Position numbers and translations under genes: made by a program. The notes under the pieces were generated by a model that made no database searches, was not told the DNA's origin, and saw only the letters and a program-made list of their open reading frames with translations. This document shows, piece by piece, positions 7,347 to 15,338 of a DNA stretch of 29,675 bases (position 1 is its first letter; each line of letters begins with the position of its first letter). Source of the DNA: JAPLKX01 sp035530195 (GTDB lineage Bacteria; Hydrogenedentota; Hydrogenedentia; Hydrogenedentales; SLHB01); contig DATKVG010000116.1 in assembly GCA_035530195.1 (NCBI GenBank), forward strand, positions 1-29,675, given 5' to 3'.

Positions 7347-8494
7347 GAATCCTCATTCCCACGGCCGACTACCCGCCCATCGAAGGCGGCATCGGCACCG
7401 TGGCGCTCCAAGTATCCCGCGAACTCGCGGCGCTCGGCCACGAGGTGACCGTTGTGGCGCCTTACTTCGCCGGGATGGATGATTTCGACCGCGCCGAGCC
7501 CGTAACGGTGATCCGATATAAAGGTTACGGCGCGGGCTGGCTGCGGCTCGCCCCGATGATGGCAAAATGCTGGCCGCTGCTGCGCAAAACCGACCTCGTC
7601 CTCGGCATCAACATCGCGTACGGCGGCCTGATCGGCTTGCTTGGCCGGAAGCGGTTCCGCGTGCCGTACCTGACCTTCGCCTACGCCTATGAATTCCTCA
7701 AGTTCGAGCACAACCCGCTCGCCGCGGCCCTCCTGCGCCGCATCTACACCCGCTCGGCCGCAGCCATTGCCATCAGCGCGTACAGCCGCGACAGGCTCGT
7801 CGAGTTTGGCGTCCCCGCAGGCCGCGTCCGCGTCATCCACCCCGGCGCCAACCCCGCCCCGCCACCCGACCCCGAAGCCATGCGAGCTATCAAACACAAG
7901 TTCGTGCTCGATACCGGCCACGTCATACTCGCTGTCGGCCGGATGGTGCCGCGCAAGAACCACGTTGCGCTGGTGCAGGCCATGCCGCGCGTCCTCGAGA
8001 AGTTCCCGGACGCCGTCTTGATCGTGGTTGGGCAGGGGCCTACGATGATGGAGACGGTCCACGCGGCGTGGCGCGCGGGTGTCCGCGACCACGTGATTGT
8101 CCCCGGGCGCCTGTCCGACGAAGAGACGGCGTTGCTGTACGATGCCTGCGAAGTCTTTGCACTGCCGACCGGCCAGGACGCCCACGGCCAGGACGGCCGC
8201 GGCCAGGTCGAGGGGTTTGGCCTGGTGTTCGCCGAGGCGCACGCCCACGGCAAGCCCGTGGTGGCAGGCAGGTCGGGCGGCGTGACCGATGCCGTTACCG
8301 ACGGCGAAACCGGCCTGCTGGTCGACCCGGCGCAGCCGGACGAAATCGCGGATGCTATCATGCGCCTCATGGCCGACCCGGCACTCGCACGGCAACTTGG
8401 CGAAAACGGCCGAAAGAGGGTGGAAAAGGAACTCAATTGGAGGCACTTTACACAGCAACTGCTTCAAGCGGCAGCGCAAGCCAGCCAACCCTGA
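7343..8494 (+). CDS. GT4-family glycosyltransferase (first of two)
   Basis: A 383-residue retaining glycosyltransferase with GT-B fold (family GT4). The N-terminal Rossmann half starts RILIPTADYPPIEGGIGTVALQVSRELAALGH; the donor-binding half includes VGRMVPRKNHVALVQAMPRVL and the E-x7-E region EGFGLVFAEAHAHGKPVVAGRSGGVTDAV. The start is GTG at 7343, overlapping the previous stop as GTGA, which implies translational coupling. An in-frame 15-bp DNA repeat (8171-8210) encodes GQDAH-GQDGR-GQVEG just before the donor-binding glutamate, lengthening a loop. Donor and acceptor are unknown. Confidence 0.9.
   Translation: MRILIPTADYPPIEGGIGTVALQVSRELAALGHEVTVVAPYFAGMDDFDRAEPVTVIRYKGYGAGWLRLAPMMAKCWPLLRKTDLVLGINIAYGGLIGLLGRKRFRVPYLTFAYAYEFLKFEHNPLAAALLRRIYTRSAAAIAISAYSRDRLVEFGVPAGRVRVIHPGANPAPPPDPEAMRAIKHKFVLDTGHVILAVGRMVPRKNHVALVQAMPRVLEKFPDAVLIVVGQGPTMMETVHAAWRAGVRDHVIVPGRLSDEETALLYDACEVFALPTGQDAHGQDGRGQVEGFGLVFAEAHAHGKPVVAGRSGGVTDAVTDGETGLLVDPAQPDEIADAIMRLMADPALARQLGENGRKRVEKELNWRHFTQQLLQAAAQASQP
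8171..8210 (+). repeat. 15-bp in-frame repeat within glycosyltransferase gene
   Basis: GGCCAGGACGCCCAC, GGCCAGGACGGCCGC and GGCCAGGTCG follow head to tail with a 15-bp period. They encode GQDAH, GQDGR and GQ(V). The repeat keeps the reading frame and lengthens the loop ahead of the conserved EGFGLVFAE motif. Confidence 0.75.
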
Positions 8495-9678
8495 CGCGCC
8501 GCCTCCGCGTAGCCCACGTCATCACGCGGCTGTGCAAAGGCGGCGCACAGGAAAACACGTTCCACTCCGTCCGCCTCGCGAACCGCGACAGGTTTAACGT
8601 CGACCTCATCAGCGGCCCTACCGAAGGATGCGAGGGCAGCATCGAAGACGCCGTCGCCGCGGCCGGCGTCCGCGTGCTGCGCACGCCGGATCTCGTCCGC
8701 GAGGTTTCGCCGTTCAAGGATCTCGCTGCCCTGCGCCACCTGACCCGGCTGTTCCGCGCCCGCAACTACGACATCGTCCACACCCACACGTCCAAAGCCG
8801 GATTCCTCGGCCGGATCGCCGCACGGCGCGCCGGCGTCCCCGTCGTGATTCACACGCCGCACGGCAACGTATTCGACGGCTATTTCAACCCGATCGCGAC
8901 ACGCCTGTTCGTCGCCATGGAACGCTATGCCGCGCGACGGTGCGACAGAATCATCGAACTGACCCCCGGCGGTATCGAAGAACACCTCGCACACGGAATC
9001 GGGCGGCGCGACCAGTTCTGCACCATATTCAGCGGCATCGATCTCGCCCCATTCGATGAAGCCATCCGCAGGCGCGAACAAACGCGGCGTGCGCTCGCCA
9101 TCCCGCCGGACGCGCTGCTGGTTGGAGCCGTCGGGCGGCTTGAACCGATCAAGGGTTTCACGTATTTTGTAGACGCGGCGCGGCTCGTTGCCCAATCCGT
9201 GCCCGACGCGGTGTTCGTCTTGGCTGGTCAGGGGTCGCTCGAGGCTTCGTTGCGCGCGCAGGCGGCGCCACTGGGCGGCCGCTTTCGGTTTTTGGGGCCG
9301 CGCAACGACGTGCCCGACCTGATGGCGGCGCTCGACGTGTTCGTCCTGCCGTCGCTGAACGAGGGGATGGGCCGCGTGCTGCTCGAGGCCGGTGCCGCCG
9401 GCACGGCTCGAATCGCCACGCGCGTGGGCGGCGTCCCCGACGTGGTGCGCCACGGCGAGACCGGCCTGCTTGTGCCGCCGCGCGACGCTGCGGCAATCGC
9501 CGATGCGGTCGTTGTGCTCGCGCGCGACCCTGCCCGCCGGGCCCTGCTCGGCCAGGCCGCGCGTACGCAGGTCGTGCCCGAGTTCGGGCTCGACAGGATG
9601 GTAATGCGCATAGAAGCGCTGTATGAAGGTGTCGTGCGTGGGCGCGCGCGCGTAAAGGAGAAACGGGTTGACGGTTGA
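8437..9678 (+). CDS. GT4-family glycosyltransferase (second of two)
   Basis: A 413-residue GT-B glycosyltransferase. The core begins RLRVAHVITRLCKGGAQENTFHSVRLAN, followed by YDIVHTHTSKAGFLGRIAARRAGVPVVIHTPHG, the donor-binding VGRLEPIKGFTYFVDAARLV and LPSLNEGMGRVLLEAGAAGTARIATRVGGVPDVV. The pattern is that of the EpsD/WcaL-like group of capsule and exopolysaccharide enzymes. No ATG lies near the expected start. TTG at 8437 is chosen because AAAAGGA (8425-8430 region) precedes it at proper spacing; this gives a 58-nt overlap with the upstream gene. A shorter start nearer residue 18 cannot be excluded. It overlaps the next gene by 11 nt. Confidence 0.88.
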   Translation: MEALYTATASSGSASQPTLTRRLRVAHVITRLCKGGAQENTFHSVRLANRDRFNVDLISGPTEGCEGSIEDAVAAAGVRVLRTPDLVREVSPFKDLAALRHLTRLFRARNYDIVHTHTSKAGFLGRIAARRAGVPVVIHTPHGNVFDGYFNPIATRLFVAMERYAARRCDRIIELTPGGIEEHLAHGIGRRDQFCTIFSGIDLAPFDEAIRRREQTRRALAIPPDALLVGAVGRLEPIKGFTYFVDAARLVAQSVPDAVFVLAGQGSLEASLRAQAAPLGGRFRFLGPRNDVPDLMAALDVFVLPSLNEGMGRVLLEAGAAGTARIATRVGGVPDVVRHGETGLLVPPRDAAAIADAVVVLARDPARRALLGQAARTQVVPEFGLDRMVMRIEALYEGVVRGRARVKEKRVDG

Positions 9679-10390
9679 AGACGCTTTCCTGTCGCGCCAG
9701 CGGCTGCTGGTCATCGCCCCGCACGCAGACGACGAATGTTTCGGCTGCGCCGGCACCATGGCCAGGATCAAAAGCCTCGGCGGCGAGGTTTACGTCATCG
9801 TGTGCTCGGTCGGCGACCTCAAGCACTACGACGGCAAACAAGCCATCGTCACCAGCAGCCGCAGAATCGACGAACTCAAGGCCGTCATGGAATTCCTCCA
9901 GGTCGACGACTGGGACGTCCTGTATCGCGACGAGCAGTCGCACCTGCGGCTCGACGCCATGCCGCGGCGCGACCTGATCGCCCGGTTCGAACGCGACAGT
10001 AAACTCGCGCTCGACCGGCTTCAGCCCACGATGCTGGCGCTCCCCGTGTCGTCGTACAACCAGGATCATGAGGCGGTGTTTCGCGCGGCATTCACGGCGG
10101 CGCGGCCGGGCGTACCGTCGATCAAGCCGTTTCAGCGCATTGTGCTCGGGTACGACAACACCTCGCTGTTCTGGAGCCTCGAACGCGAGAAGTTTCACCC
10201 GAATTTTTACGTGGACATCACCGGCTTCCTCGATAAAAAGCTCGAGGCCTTGGCCATGTATGAGTCGCAGATGCGCGACCCGATACACCACTCGAGCGTG
10301 CAGAACGTCGAGTTCACCGCACGCGTTCGCGGTCGCGAGATCTCCGTCGAGGCCGCCGAAGGCTACATGGTGTTCCGCCACGTGCTATAG
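9668..10390 (+). CDS. PIG-L/LmbE-family deacetylase
   Basis: A 240-residue zinc-dependent deacetylase of the PIG-L/LmbE family, which removes acetyl groups from N-acetylglucosaminyl conjugates. The motif APHADDE (residues 17-23) gives zinc ligands H19 and D22, and H134 in NQDHEAV is the likely third ligand. TTG at 9668 is the start: AAGGAG at 9655-9660 is 7 nt upstream and no ATG is in range. The 11-nt overlap with the preceding glycosyltransferase indicates coupling. Its place in the cassette suggests that it deacetylates a sugar added by one of the transferases; the exact substrate is unknown. Confidence 0.9.
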   Translation: MTVEDAFLSRQRLLVIAPHADDECFGCAGTMARIKSLGGEVYVIVCSVGDLKHYDGKQAIVTSSRRIDELKAVMEFLQVDDWDVLYRDEQSHLRLDAMPRRDLIARFERDSKLALDRLQPTMLALPVSSYNQDHEAVFRAAFTAARPGVPSIKPFQRIVLGYDNTSLFWSLEREKFHPNFYVDITGFLDKKLEALAMYESQMRDPIHHSSVQNVEFTARVRGREISVEAAEGYMVFRHVL

Positions 10391-10417
10391 CCAAAGGATA
10401 CTTTGAGGACTAAACAA

Positions 10418-11467
10418 ATGGAAGAGAAACGCCTCGTTATTGGATTGCCCTCCGGGTCCCTCGCCGACCCGGCCCGCGGTGGCAACCTGATCGACCTGCT
10501 GAGGAACGCGGGATTTCCCATCACCGGCTACGACCGCGGCGGGCCCTCCGAATTCCCGATCACGCCGTTCTTCCTTGGCTGGGATGGACGGCCCCAGGAG
10601 TTTGGAGCGCAACTGGGATTGCGCGAGATTGATGTCGCCATCGCCGGCGATGATTGGATTCAAGAGCGCCTGCTTGAACTCCAGTACGAGTACAGACAGA
10701 AGATCAAACTGCAAAAGGTACTCTCGCTGAAGCGTGGAAAGGTCCGCGTCGTCGCCATTATCAACCCCGTGAAAAATTTCATGTCCTGCGAGGCGTGGCT
10801 GGACAAACTGTTCCAGCAAAACGCACTCGTCACCGTGGCTTCCGAGATGCCGTACATGGCGCTGGACTGGATGCAAAAGAAGATTACCAAGCTTGGATTT
10901 GAAAAAACCCACGGCGAGTTCTCCGTCCAGAAATTCAAGACGCCCCCCCGCATCAAAAACGGGATCGTCATTTACGAAACTTGGGGAAAAACCGAGGCCA
11001 AAATCAAAAATGGCTCGTGTCACCTCGGGTTTGAAATCACGCAAAGCGGCACCGCCATCATAAACTACGGCCTGCAAGTCGCGGAAACCGTCATGGAATC
11101 CGAAACCGGCGTCTATGTCAACCCCGCGCTCAAGAAGGACATGGCCAAGTACAACCTCGCCAGAATGTTTCTGCTTAACTTGTACGGGGCCATTTTCGCC
11201 GAAAACAAGGTCATGATCACGTTCAACACCAAGAAAGAGGCCGTCGAGCCAATAATCGAGTACTTGGTGCAAAACAATCTGTTTGCCGACGAGCCCACCA
11301 TGAACCAAGGCGTAAACTTCACCGAGTTCAGCATTCAACTTGACACCCAGGCTACCAAACTGCCCCTGGCACGCGTCCGGTACGAACTCGCACGACTCGG
11401 TGCCACCGGCATCGAAACCATCCCGCTCGAATCTTCGATTCCCGGCCTCGACGCCATCGAATTCTGA
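10418..11467 (+). CDS. hisG: Divergent HisG-family ATP phosphoribosyltransferase
   Basis: A 349-residue protein that reads as a distant ATP phosphoribosyltransferase, the first enzyme of histidine synthesis. Matches include the N-terminal KRLVIGLPSGSL, the LREIDVAIAGDDWIQE segment (HisG usually has DLGI.G.D...E), and FEITQSGTAI in the place of the PRPP-binding ETGTTL loop. The C-terminal part (VMITFNTKKEAVEPIIEYL to ARLGATGIETIPLESSIPG) resembles the ACT-like regulatory domain of long-form HisG. It is longer than the usual 285-300 residues, and the canonical GSVEVAPR motif is not visible. The ATG at 10418 follows GAGGAC at 10405-10410. It lies 27 nt after the deacetylase and no other his gene is near. 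A related enzyme of different specificity is possible. Confidence 0.7.
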   Translation: MEEKRLVIGLPSGSLADPARGGNLIDLLRNAGFPITGYDRGGPSEFPITPFFLGWDGRPQEFGAQLGLREIDVAIAGDDWIQERLLELQYEYRQKIKLQKVLSLKRGKVRVVAIINPVKNFMSCEAWLDKLFQQNALVTVASEMPYMALDWMQKKITKLGFEKTHGEFSVQKFKTPPRIKNGIVIYETWGKTEAKIKNGSCHLGFEITQSGTAIINYGLQVAETVMESETGVYVNPALKKDMAKYNLARMFLLNLYGAIFAENKVMITFNTKKEAVEPIIEYLVQNNLFADEPTMNQGVNFTEFSIQLDTQATKLPLARVRYELARLGATGIETIPLESSIPGLDAIEF

Positions 11468-11480
11468 CGGGAGTTCAATA

Positions 11481-11516
11481 GGTCCTATAGGTCATATATG
11501 TCGTATACGTCCTATA
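11481..11516 (-). repeat. Four-unit 9-bp tandem array between convergent genes
   Basis: Units on the plus strand are GGTCCTATA, GGTCATATA, TGTCGTATA and CGTCCTATA: four exact 9-bp steps with consensus NGTCNTATA. The array begins 13 nt after the HisG-family stop and ends 4 nt before the stop codon of the minus-strand gene. On that gene's strand it reads TATAGGACG, TATACGACA, TATATGACC, TATAGGACC. This is the clearest of the three arrays in the window. Confidence 0.85.
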
Positions 11517-11520
11517 GAGT

Positions 11521-12828
11521 TTATTCGCCTGTCTTCACCCGCACTTGTGCGTACGAATACACGTTGCCGTTTGTCGGCCCAAAAATGTCGACGGTATCCG
11601 AGGGGCTGTTTCCAGCGCGCCACGACGCCAGGCTGAACGCACCGAACGGTTTCGTCAGCGCAACCTTGGTCCACCCGGCCTTCTCGTCCATCAACGGCCG
11701 CAGGTACATGCCCGGCTCCTTGCCCGTCAGATTCACCAGCAGAACCGGCGTCCCATCGGGTAGCACATGTATCTTCGCCTCGCTACACGCCCGCCCGTCC
11801 GTCCCCGCCACGATCGTCCGCCGCTCGACGATCTCGTTCCCGCGCACTACCGCCGCGTATAACGACGGGATGAGCGACTTGCCGGGGAAAAACTTGTCCC
11901 GCAACAAGGCCGACTGGACTTCCTGCTCGCTGTAGATGATCCAGGCGTCGCCGTTCGGAGCGATCCACAGGTCCCTATGGCCGATGTAGCCGGCCGTCTT
12001 GTCGACGTTGGCTATCTCGAGCGGCGCACCGAAATTCTGCTCGCGCAGGTTGGGCGTGCGCGCGTAATACAGGATGCGGAACACGTAGTCCCACTCGCGC
12101 TGCGTCTTCTCGAACTTGAACTTCCGCCATTCCTCAACCGGCTCGACGATATCGCCCACGGCCACGGCGTGCACTGCGTCCCCAATCAGCGCAACCTGCG
12201 GATAACACCCCCGGATCGGAAACGTGATCGACCCGGTCGCCAGCGTGTTGCCCGCGGTGTCGAGCATGCAGGCATTCTCGACGCTCGTCTTCGCGTCAAT
12301 GTTGAGCATCAGCAGCCGGCCCGCCGCCGCGTCGGCCGCGTAGCCCCGGTACGAGTGGTCGGTGAACGTATGCGCGCCGGCCCATTTCGGCATCAGCGTC
12401 TCGTAGGTCACCGGCTCGTCGAGCTTGAACTTGAGCAGGTGCGGTTCGCATGCGCCGTACATGGTGCCCGGCGGCATGATCGAGTCGTTCACATACATGA
12501 ACAGCTTCCCGTCCGCCACCGCCAGCGAACACGGCTCCCGCTGCCGATATCCCTCCGGTTCGGCGACACACTTGAACCCGTCCGGCGTGCGTTCGAGCAG
12601 CCGCCACCGCGTGTTCGACAGCAGCGGCACGCCCTCGCCCGTCTGCATTTCGCTGACGTAAACATCCTCGCCGATCGCCGCTATCGAGGTGCAGCCGCCG
12701 GACCACATCGGGCCGCTGCCATTGTTTGGCGGAGTCAGGGTGTAGACATCCCGTTCTTCGAGTACCTCCACGTCGAATATGGCGAGCGAGCCCAGGAAAA
12801 GGGAACTCAGCACGAGGGCGTTCAGCAT
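11521..12828 (-). CDS. Secreted protein of unknown function
   Basis: A 435-residue protein that starts with a probable signal peptide (MLNALVLSSLFLGSLAIFDVEV). I do not recognise the family. The mature part has repeated short beta-strand-like stretches such as GEDVYVSEMQTGEG, DGKLFMYVNDS, DAVHAVAVGDIV, HRDLWIAPNGDAWIIYSEQE and AKIHVLPDGTPVLLVNLTG. This recalls beta-propeller proteins of the BNR/sialidase-like kind, without a clear Asp-box. The ATG at 12828 follows AAGGAAA, which begins directly after the coaD stop; the 11-nt gap makes it the last gene of a larB-larC-coaD transcript. The longer upstream frame overlaps coaD and is not used. A link to the nickel cofactor is not implied by sequence. 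Confidence 0.8.
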   Translation of the reverse strand: MLNALVLSSLFLGSLAIFDVEVLEERDVYTLTPPNNGSGPMWSGGCTSIAAIGEDVYVSEMQTGEGVPLLSNTRWRLLERTPDGFKCVAEPEGYRQREPCSLAVADGKLFMYVNDSIMPPGTMYGACEPHLLKFKLDEPVTYETLMPKWAGAHTFTDHSYRGYAADAAAGRLLMLNIDAKTSVENACMLDTAGNTLATGSITFPIRGCYPQVALIGDAVHAVAVGDIVEPVEEWRKFKFEKTQREWDYVFRILYYARTPNLREQNFGAPLEIANVDKTAGYIGHRDLWIAPNGDAWIIYSEQEVQSALLRDKFFPGKSLIPSLYAAVVRGNEIVERRTIVAGTDGRACSEAKIHVLPDGTPVLLVNLTGKEPGMYLRPLMDEKAGWTKVALTKPFGAFSLASWRAGNSPSDTVDIFGPTNGNVYSYAQVRVKTGE

Positions 12829-12839
12829 CGGATTTCCTT

Positions 12840-13340
12840 TCAGGCCTTGGGAAGGCTCGGCGGCCACTTCGCCCGCAGACGTTCCGCCACCAGCGGCGGC
12901 ACGAACAGGCTCACATCGCCGCCAAACTGCGCGACCTCCTTGACGATACGCGAGCTCAAGAACAGAAACGCCTCGCTCGGCATCAGGCACACCGTATCCA
13001 CGTCCGGGTTGAGTTTCTGGTTGCTGACGGCCATGCTGTGCTCGTACTCGAAATCGCTTATGGCGCGCAGGCCACGAACGATCGCGATGGCTCCCCGTTG
13101 CCTGGCGAAATCGACCGTCAGGCCGCAAAACGAAGCGACCTCCACCCCCGGCAGGTCTTGCGTAATCATCCGCAGCATCTCCTCGCGTTCCTCCACGGAA
13201 AACAGGCTTTCCTTGGCCCGGTTCATCGCCACCGCCACGATAAGATGCTCGAATATCTTGTGCGCACGGCGTATCAGATCCAGATGGCCGAATGTGGGGG
13301 GGTCAAAACTGCCGGGGTAGATGGCCACGCGGTTAGGCAT
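12840..13340 (-). CDS. coaD: Phosphopantetheine adenylyltransferase
   Basis: CoaD transfers AMP from ATP to 4'-phosphopantetheine, giving dephospho-CoA, the penultimate step of coenzyme A synthesis. The 166-residue protein is family length. The nucleotidyltransferase motif AIYPGSFDPPTFGHLDLIRRA opens it, and RGLRAISDFEYEHSMAVSNQKLNPDVDTVCLMPSEAFLFLSSRIVKEVAQFGG is the classic signature region. The ATG at 13340 overlaps the larC stop (ATGCCTAA), so translation is probably coupled. Confidence 0.97.
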   Translation of the reverse strand: MPNRVAIYPGSFDPPTFGHLDLIRRAHKIFEHLIVAVAMNRAKESLFSVEEREEMLRMITQDLPGVEVASFCGLTVDFARQRGAIAIVRGLRAISDFEYEHSMAVSNQKLNPDVDTVCLMPSEAFLFLSSRIVKEVAQFGGDVSLFVPPLVAERLRAKWPPSLPKA

Positions 13341-14574
13341 CCTCCAACTCTCCTTTCACTGCGGCCGCACGCGCCGCGTCGTAAACCCTTATCAACGGCA
13401 CGCCCGCCTCGACGGCCACCCGCCGGCAATCTTCAAACTCGGGCGACGCGCTCGTCACATTTCCTTGATACCGTCCCACCTTCACCCGCACCGGACCCCA
13501 AGGCGTCGCCGCCTGTTTCCACTCGCGCTCGAGGCAGATCCGCCGTTCCTGCCGCAGCCGCAGTCCAAATGTGGTTGTGCCTTCAAACAAGGCCCGCCCG
13601 ATCTCCTCGGCCGCCGGCTCGTCGCATAACACCGTCACCAAATAGCCCGGCCGCCCTTTCTTGCCCAGGATCGGCGTGAAAAACGCGTCGCGCGCGCCCC
13701 GCTCGATCACGTCCGCAATAAGCGCCGGCAACAATTCCGGGTTCATGTCGTCAACATTAAATTCAATTACGGTGACCACCTCGCCCTGCACTGCGGTGGG
13801 GTCGCGCTCCTGCGCGACCGGGTGGTAGTGGCGGCGGTGGGAAACATCCGTTTCTTCACCAACTATGGCCCTCAAAACGTTCGCCCGGTCGTCCAATTCT
13901 CGCGTGCCGCTGCCGTAGCCCGTGGCCAGGATGCGCATCGGCGGCATCGGCCCGTATTCGGTCGCGCGTTGCGTGATCAAGGCCGCGCCCGTCGGCGTCA
14001 CAAGCTCGAACGGCACTTCACTCCCGTAGCTGGGAACGCCCTCGAGCAACATCGCCGTCGCCGGCGCCGGAACCGCCATCACACCGTGCGCAACCTTCAC
14101 CGTCCCCGACCCTACGTTGAGCGGCGACGACACGACCCGCTCGATCCCCAGCAGGTGAAGCGCGTAATGGGCCGAAACGATGTCGGCGATTGAATCCACC
14201 GCACCAACCTCGTGAAACGGCACCTCGGCCGGCGTCGACCCGTGGATCTTCGCCTCGCAATCGGCAATCCGCCGAAACGTCTCCGCAGCCGCGCTTTTGA
14301 CCTCGTCGGGTAACGCCCCCCGTTCAATGATCGCCAGCACGTCCCCCAGGCGCCGGTGCGCTTGATGATGCTCCTGGTCGACGTGCACGCGGAACTGCGT
14401 CGCGCTGATGCCGTGTTTGGCCACCTTGTCCGCCGTCACGTGAAAATGGCCGATCTTCAGCGAGTCGAGCGCGTTGCGGATTGTTTCAAACGGCGCGCCC
14501 GCGTCGATCAGCGCGCCCACGATCATGTCGCCGCTCGCCCCGCACGAGCAGTCGAAATAGAGCATCCGCTTCAT
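13333..14574 (-). CDS. larC: Nickel-pincer cofactor biosynthesis protein LarC
   Basis: LarC (DUF111) inserts nickel into the pyridinium-dithiocarboxylate mononucleotide, giving the nickel-pincer cofactor of lactate racemase and related enzymes; the reaction consumes CTP. The 413-residue protein begins MLYFDCSCGASGDMIVGALIDAG, with VPFHEVGAVDSIADIVSAHYAL and SSPLNVGSGTVKVAHGVMAVPAPATAMLL in the N-domain. The C-domain has IEFNVDDMNPELLPALIADVIERGARDAFFTPILGKKGRPGYLVTVLC. It is a single uninterrupted frame, unlike species that need a frameshift to join LarC1 and LarC2. A palindromic repeat lies in the linker between the two domains (13795-13820). The ATG overlaps the larB stop by 4 nt. Confidence 0.95.
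   Translation of the reverse strand: MKRMLYFDCSCGASGDMIVGALIDAGAPFETIRNALDSLKIGHFHVTADKVAKHGISATQFRVHVDQEHHQAHRRLGDVLAIIERGALPDEVKSAAAETFRRIADCEAKIHGSTPAEVPFHEVGAVDSIADIVSAHYALHLLGIERVVSSPLNVGSGTVKVAHGVMAVPAPATAMLLEGVPSYGSEVPFELVTPTGAALITQRATEYGPMPPMRILATGYGSGTRELDDRANVLRAIVGEETDVSHRRHYHPVAQERDPTAVQGEVVTVIEFNVDDMNPELLPALIADVIERGARDAFFTPILGKKGRPGYLVTVLCDEPAAEEIGRALFEGTTTFGLRLRQERRICLEREWKQAATPWGPVRVKVGRYQGNVTSASPEFEDCRRVAVEAGVPLIRVYDAARAAAVKGELEDA
13795..13820. repeat. 26-bp palindromic dispersed repeat inside larC
   Basis: The 26 bases match positions 29627-29652 at 25 of 26 sites. The core is an inverted repeat GGTCGCGC-TCCT-GCGCGACC (8-bp arms, 4-nt loop). Here it lies in the larC linker and encodes, on the minus strand, part of VAQERDPTAV between the N- and C-domains. 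Confidence 0.8.
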
Positions 14575-15338
14575 CCGGCTTGGTTCCCGTTGGCAATCCG
14601 GTTGATGATCGAGGCGTACGCGCCCGCGCCGTAACCGTTGTCAATGTTCACGACCGCCACGCCCGGCGAGCACGTGTTCAGCATCCCCAGCAGCGCCGCT
14701 ATCCCGCCGAAACTCGCACCATACCCCACGCTCGTCGGCACCGCGACCACCGGCTTGTCCACCAATCCGCCCACCACGCTCGCCAGCGCACCTTCCATCC
14801 CCGCGCACACGATCAGCGCGTTGGCTTTCTGCAGCGTCTCGACCCGGTGCAGCACCCGGTGTATGCCCGCCACGCCCACGTCGTAGACACGCTCGACCGT
14901 GTTGCCCATCGCCTCGCACGTCACCACCGCCTCTTCCGCCACGGGGATGTCGCTCGTCCCCGCGCAAACCACCGCGATATAGCCTTTCATCGGCTCGACC
15001 GGCGTCACCGATACCGTGATGGCCCGCGCCGTCTCGTGATATACGACCGACGGGCACACCGCCTTGACCGCCGACGCCGTCTCAGGGTTGCACCTTGTGC
15101 CCAGCACATTGCTCCCATGCTCGCACATCCGCCCCACGATCTGCGCCACCTGCTCCGGCGTCTTCCCCGAGCAGAAAATCGTCTCCGGAAACCCACGCCG
15201 AAGGCTCCGGTGGTGGTCCACCTTGGCAAACCCCAGATCCTCAAACGGAAGCGTCCGCAACCGCGCAACCGCCTCATCCGGCGACACCCGGCCCGCCGCT
15301 ACCGCTTCCAACAACAACTTTACTTTCGCTTGATCCAT
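14571..15338 (-). CDS. larB: Nickel-pincer cofactor biosynthesis protein LarB
   Basis: LarB carboxylates the pyridinium ring of nicotinic acid adenine dinucleotide and hydrolyses its phosphoanhydride, making pyridinium-3,5-biscarboxylic acid mononucleotide. The 255-residue product has the LarB-type N-terminal part (ALR-like TLPFEDLGFAKVDHHRSLRRGFPETIFCSGKTPEQ) and a PurE-like carboxylase domain with VVCAGTSDIPVAEEA, IVCAGMEGALASVVGGLVDKPVVAVPTSVGYGASFGGIAALLGMLN. The ATG at 15338 lacks a clear ribosome site. larC follows with an ATGA overlap. larE and larA are absent from the window. Confidence 0.96.
   Translation of the reverse strand: MDQAKVKLLLEAVAAGRVSPDEAVARLRTLPFEDLGFAKVDHHRSLRRGFPETIFCSGKTPEQVAQIVGRMCEHGSNVLGTRCNPETASAVKAVCPSVVYHETARAITVSVTPVEPMKGYIAVVCAGTSDIPVAEEAVVTCEAMGNTVERVYDVGVAGIHRVLHRVETLQKANALIVCAGMEGALASVVGGLVDKPVVAVPTSVGYGASFGGIAALLGMLNTCSPGVAVVNIDNGYGAGAYASIINRIANGNQAG

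Noticed and set aside
12829..13128. N-terminal extension of the 11521 gene through coaD
   Set aside because: The extension overlaps coaD in another frame; the ATG at 12828 has a signal peptide and a good ribosome site.
11977..13320. 447-codon plus-strand frame over the secreted protein and coaD
   Set aside because: It overlaps coaD, a certain gene, on the opposite strand and resembles no protein family.
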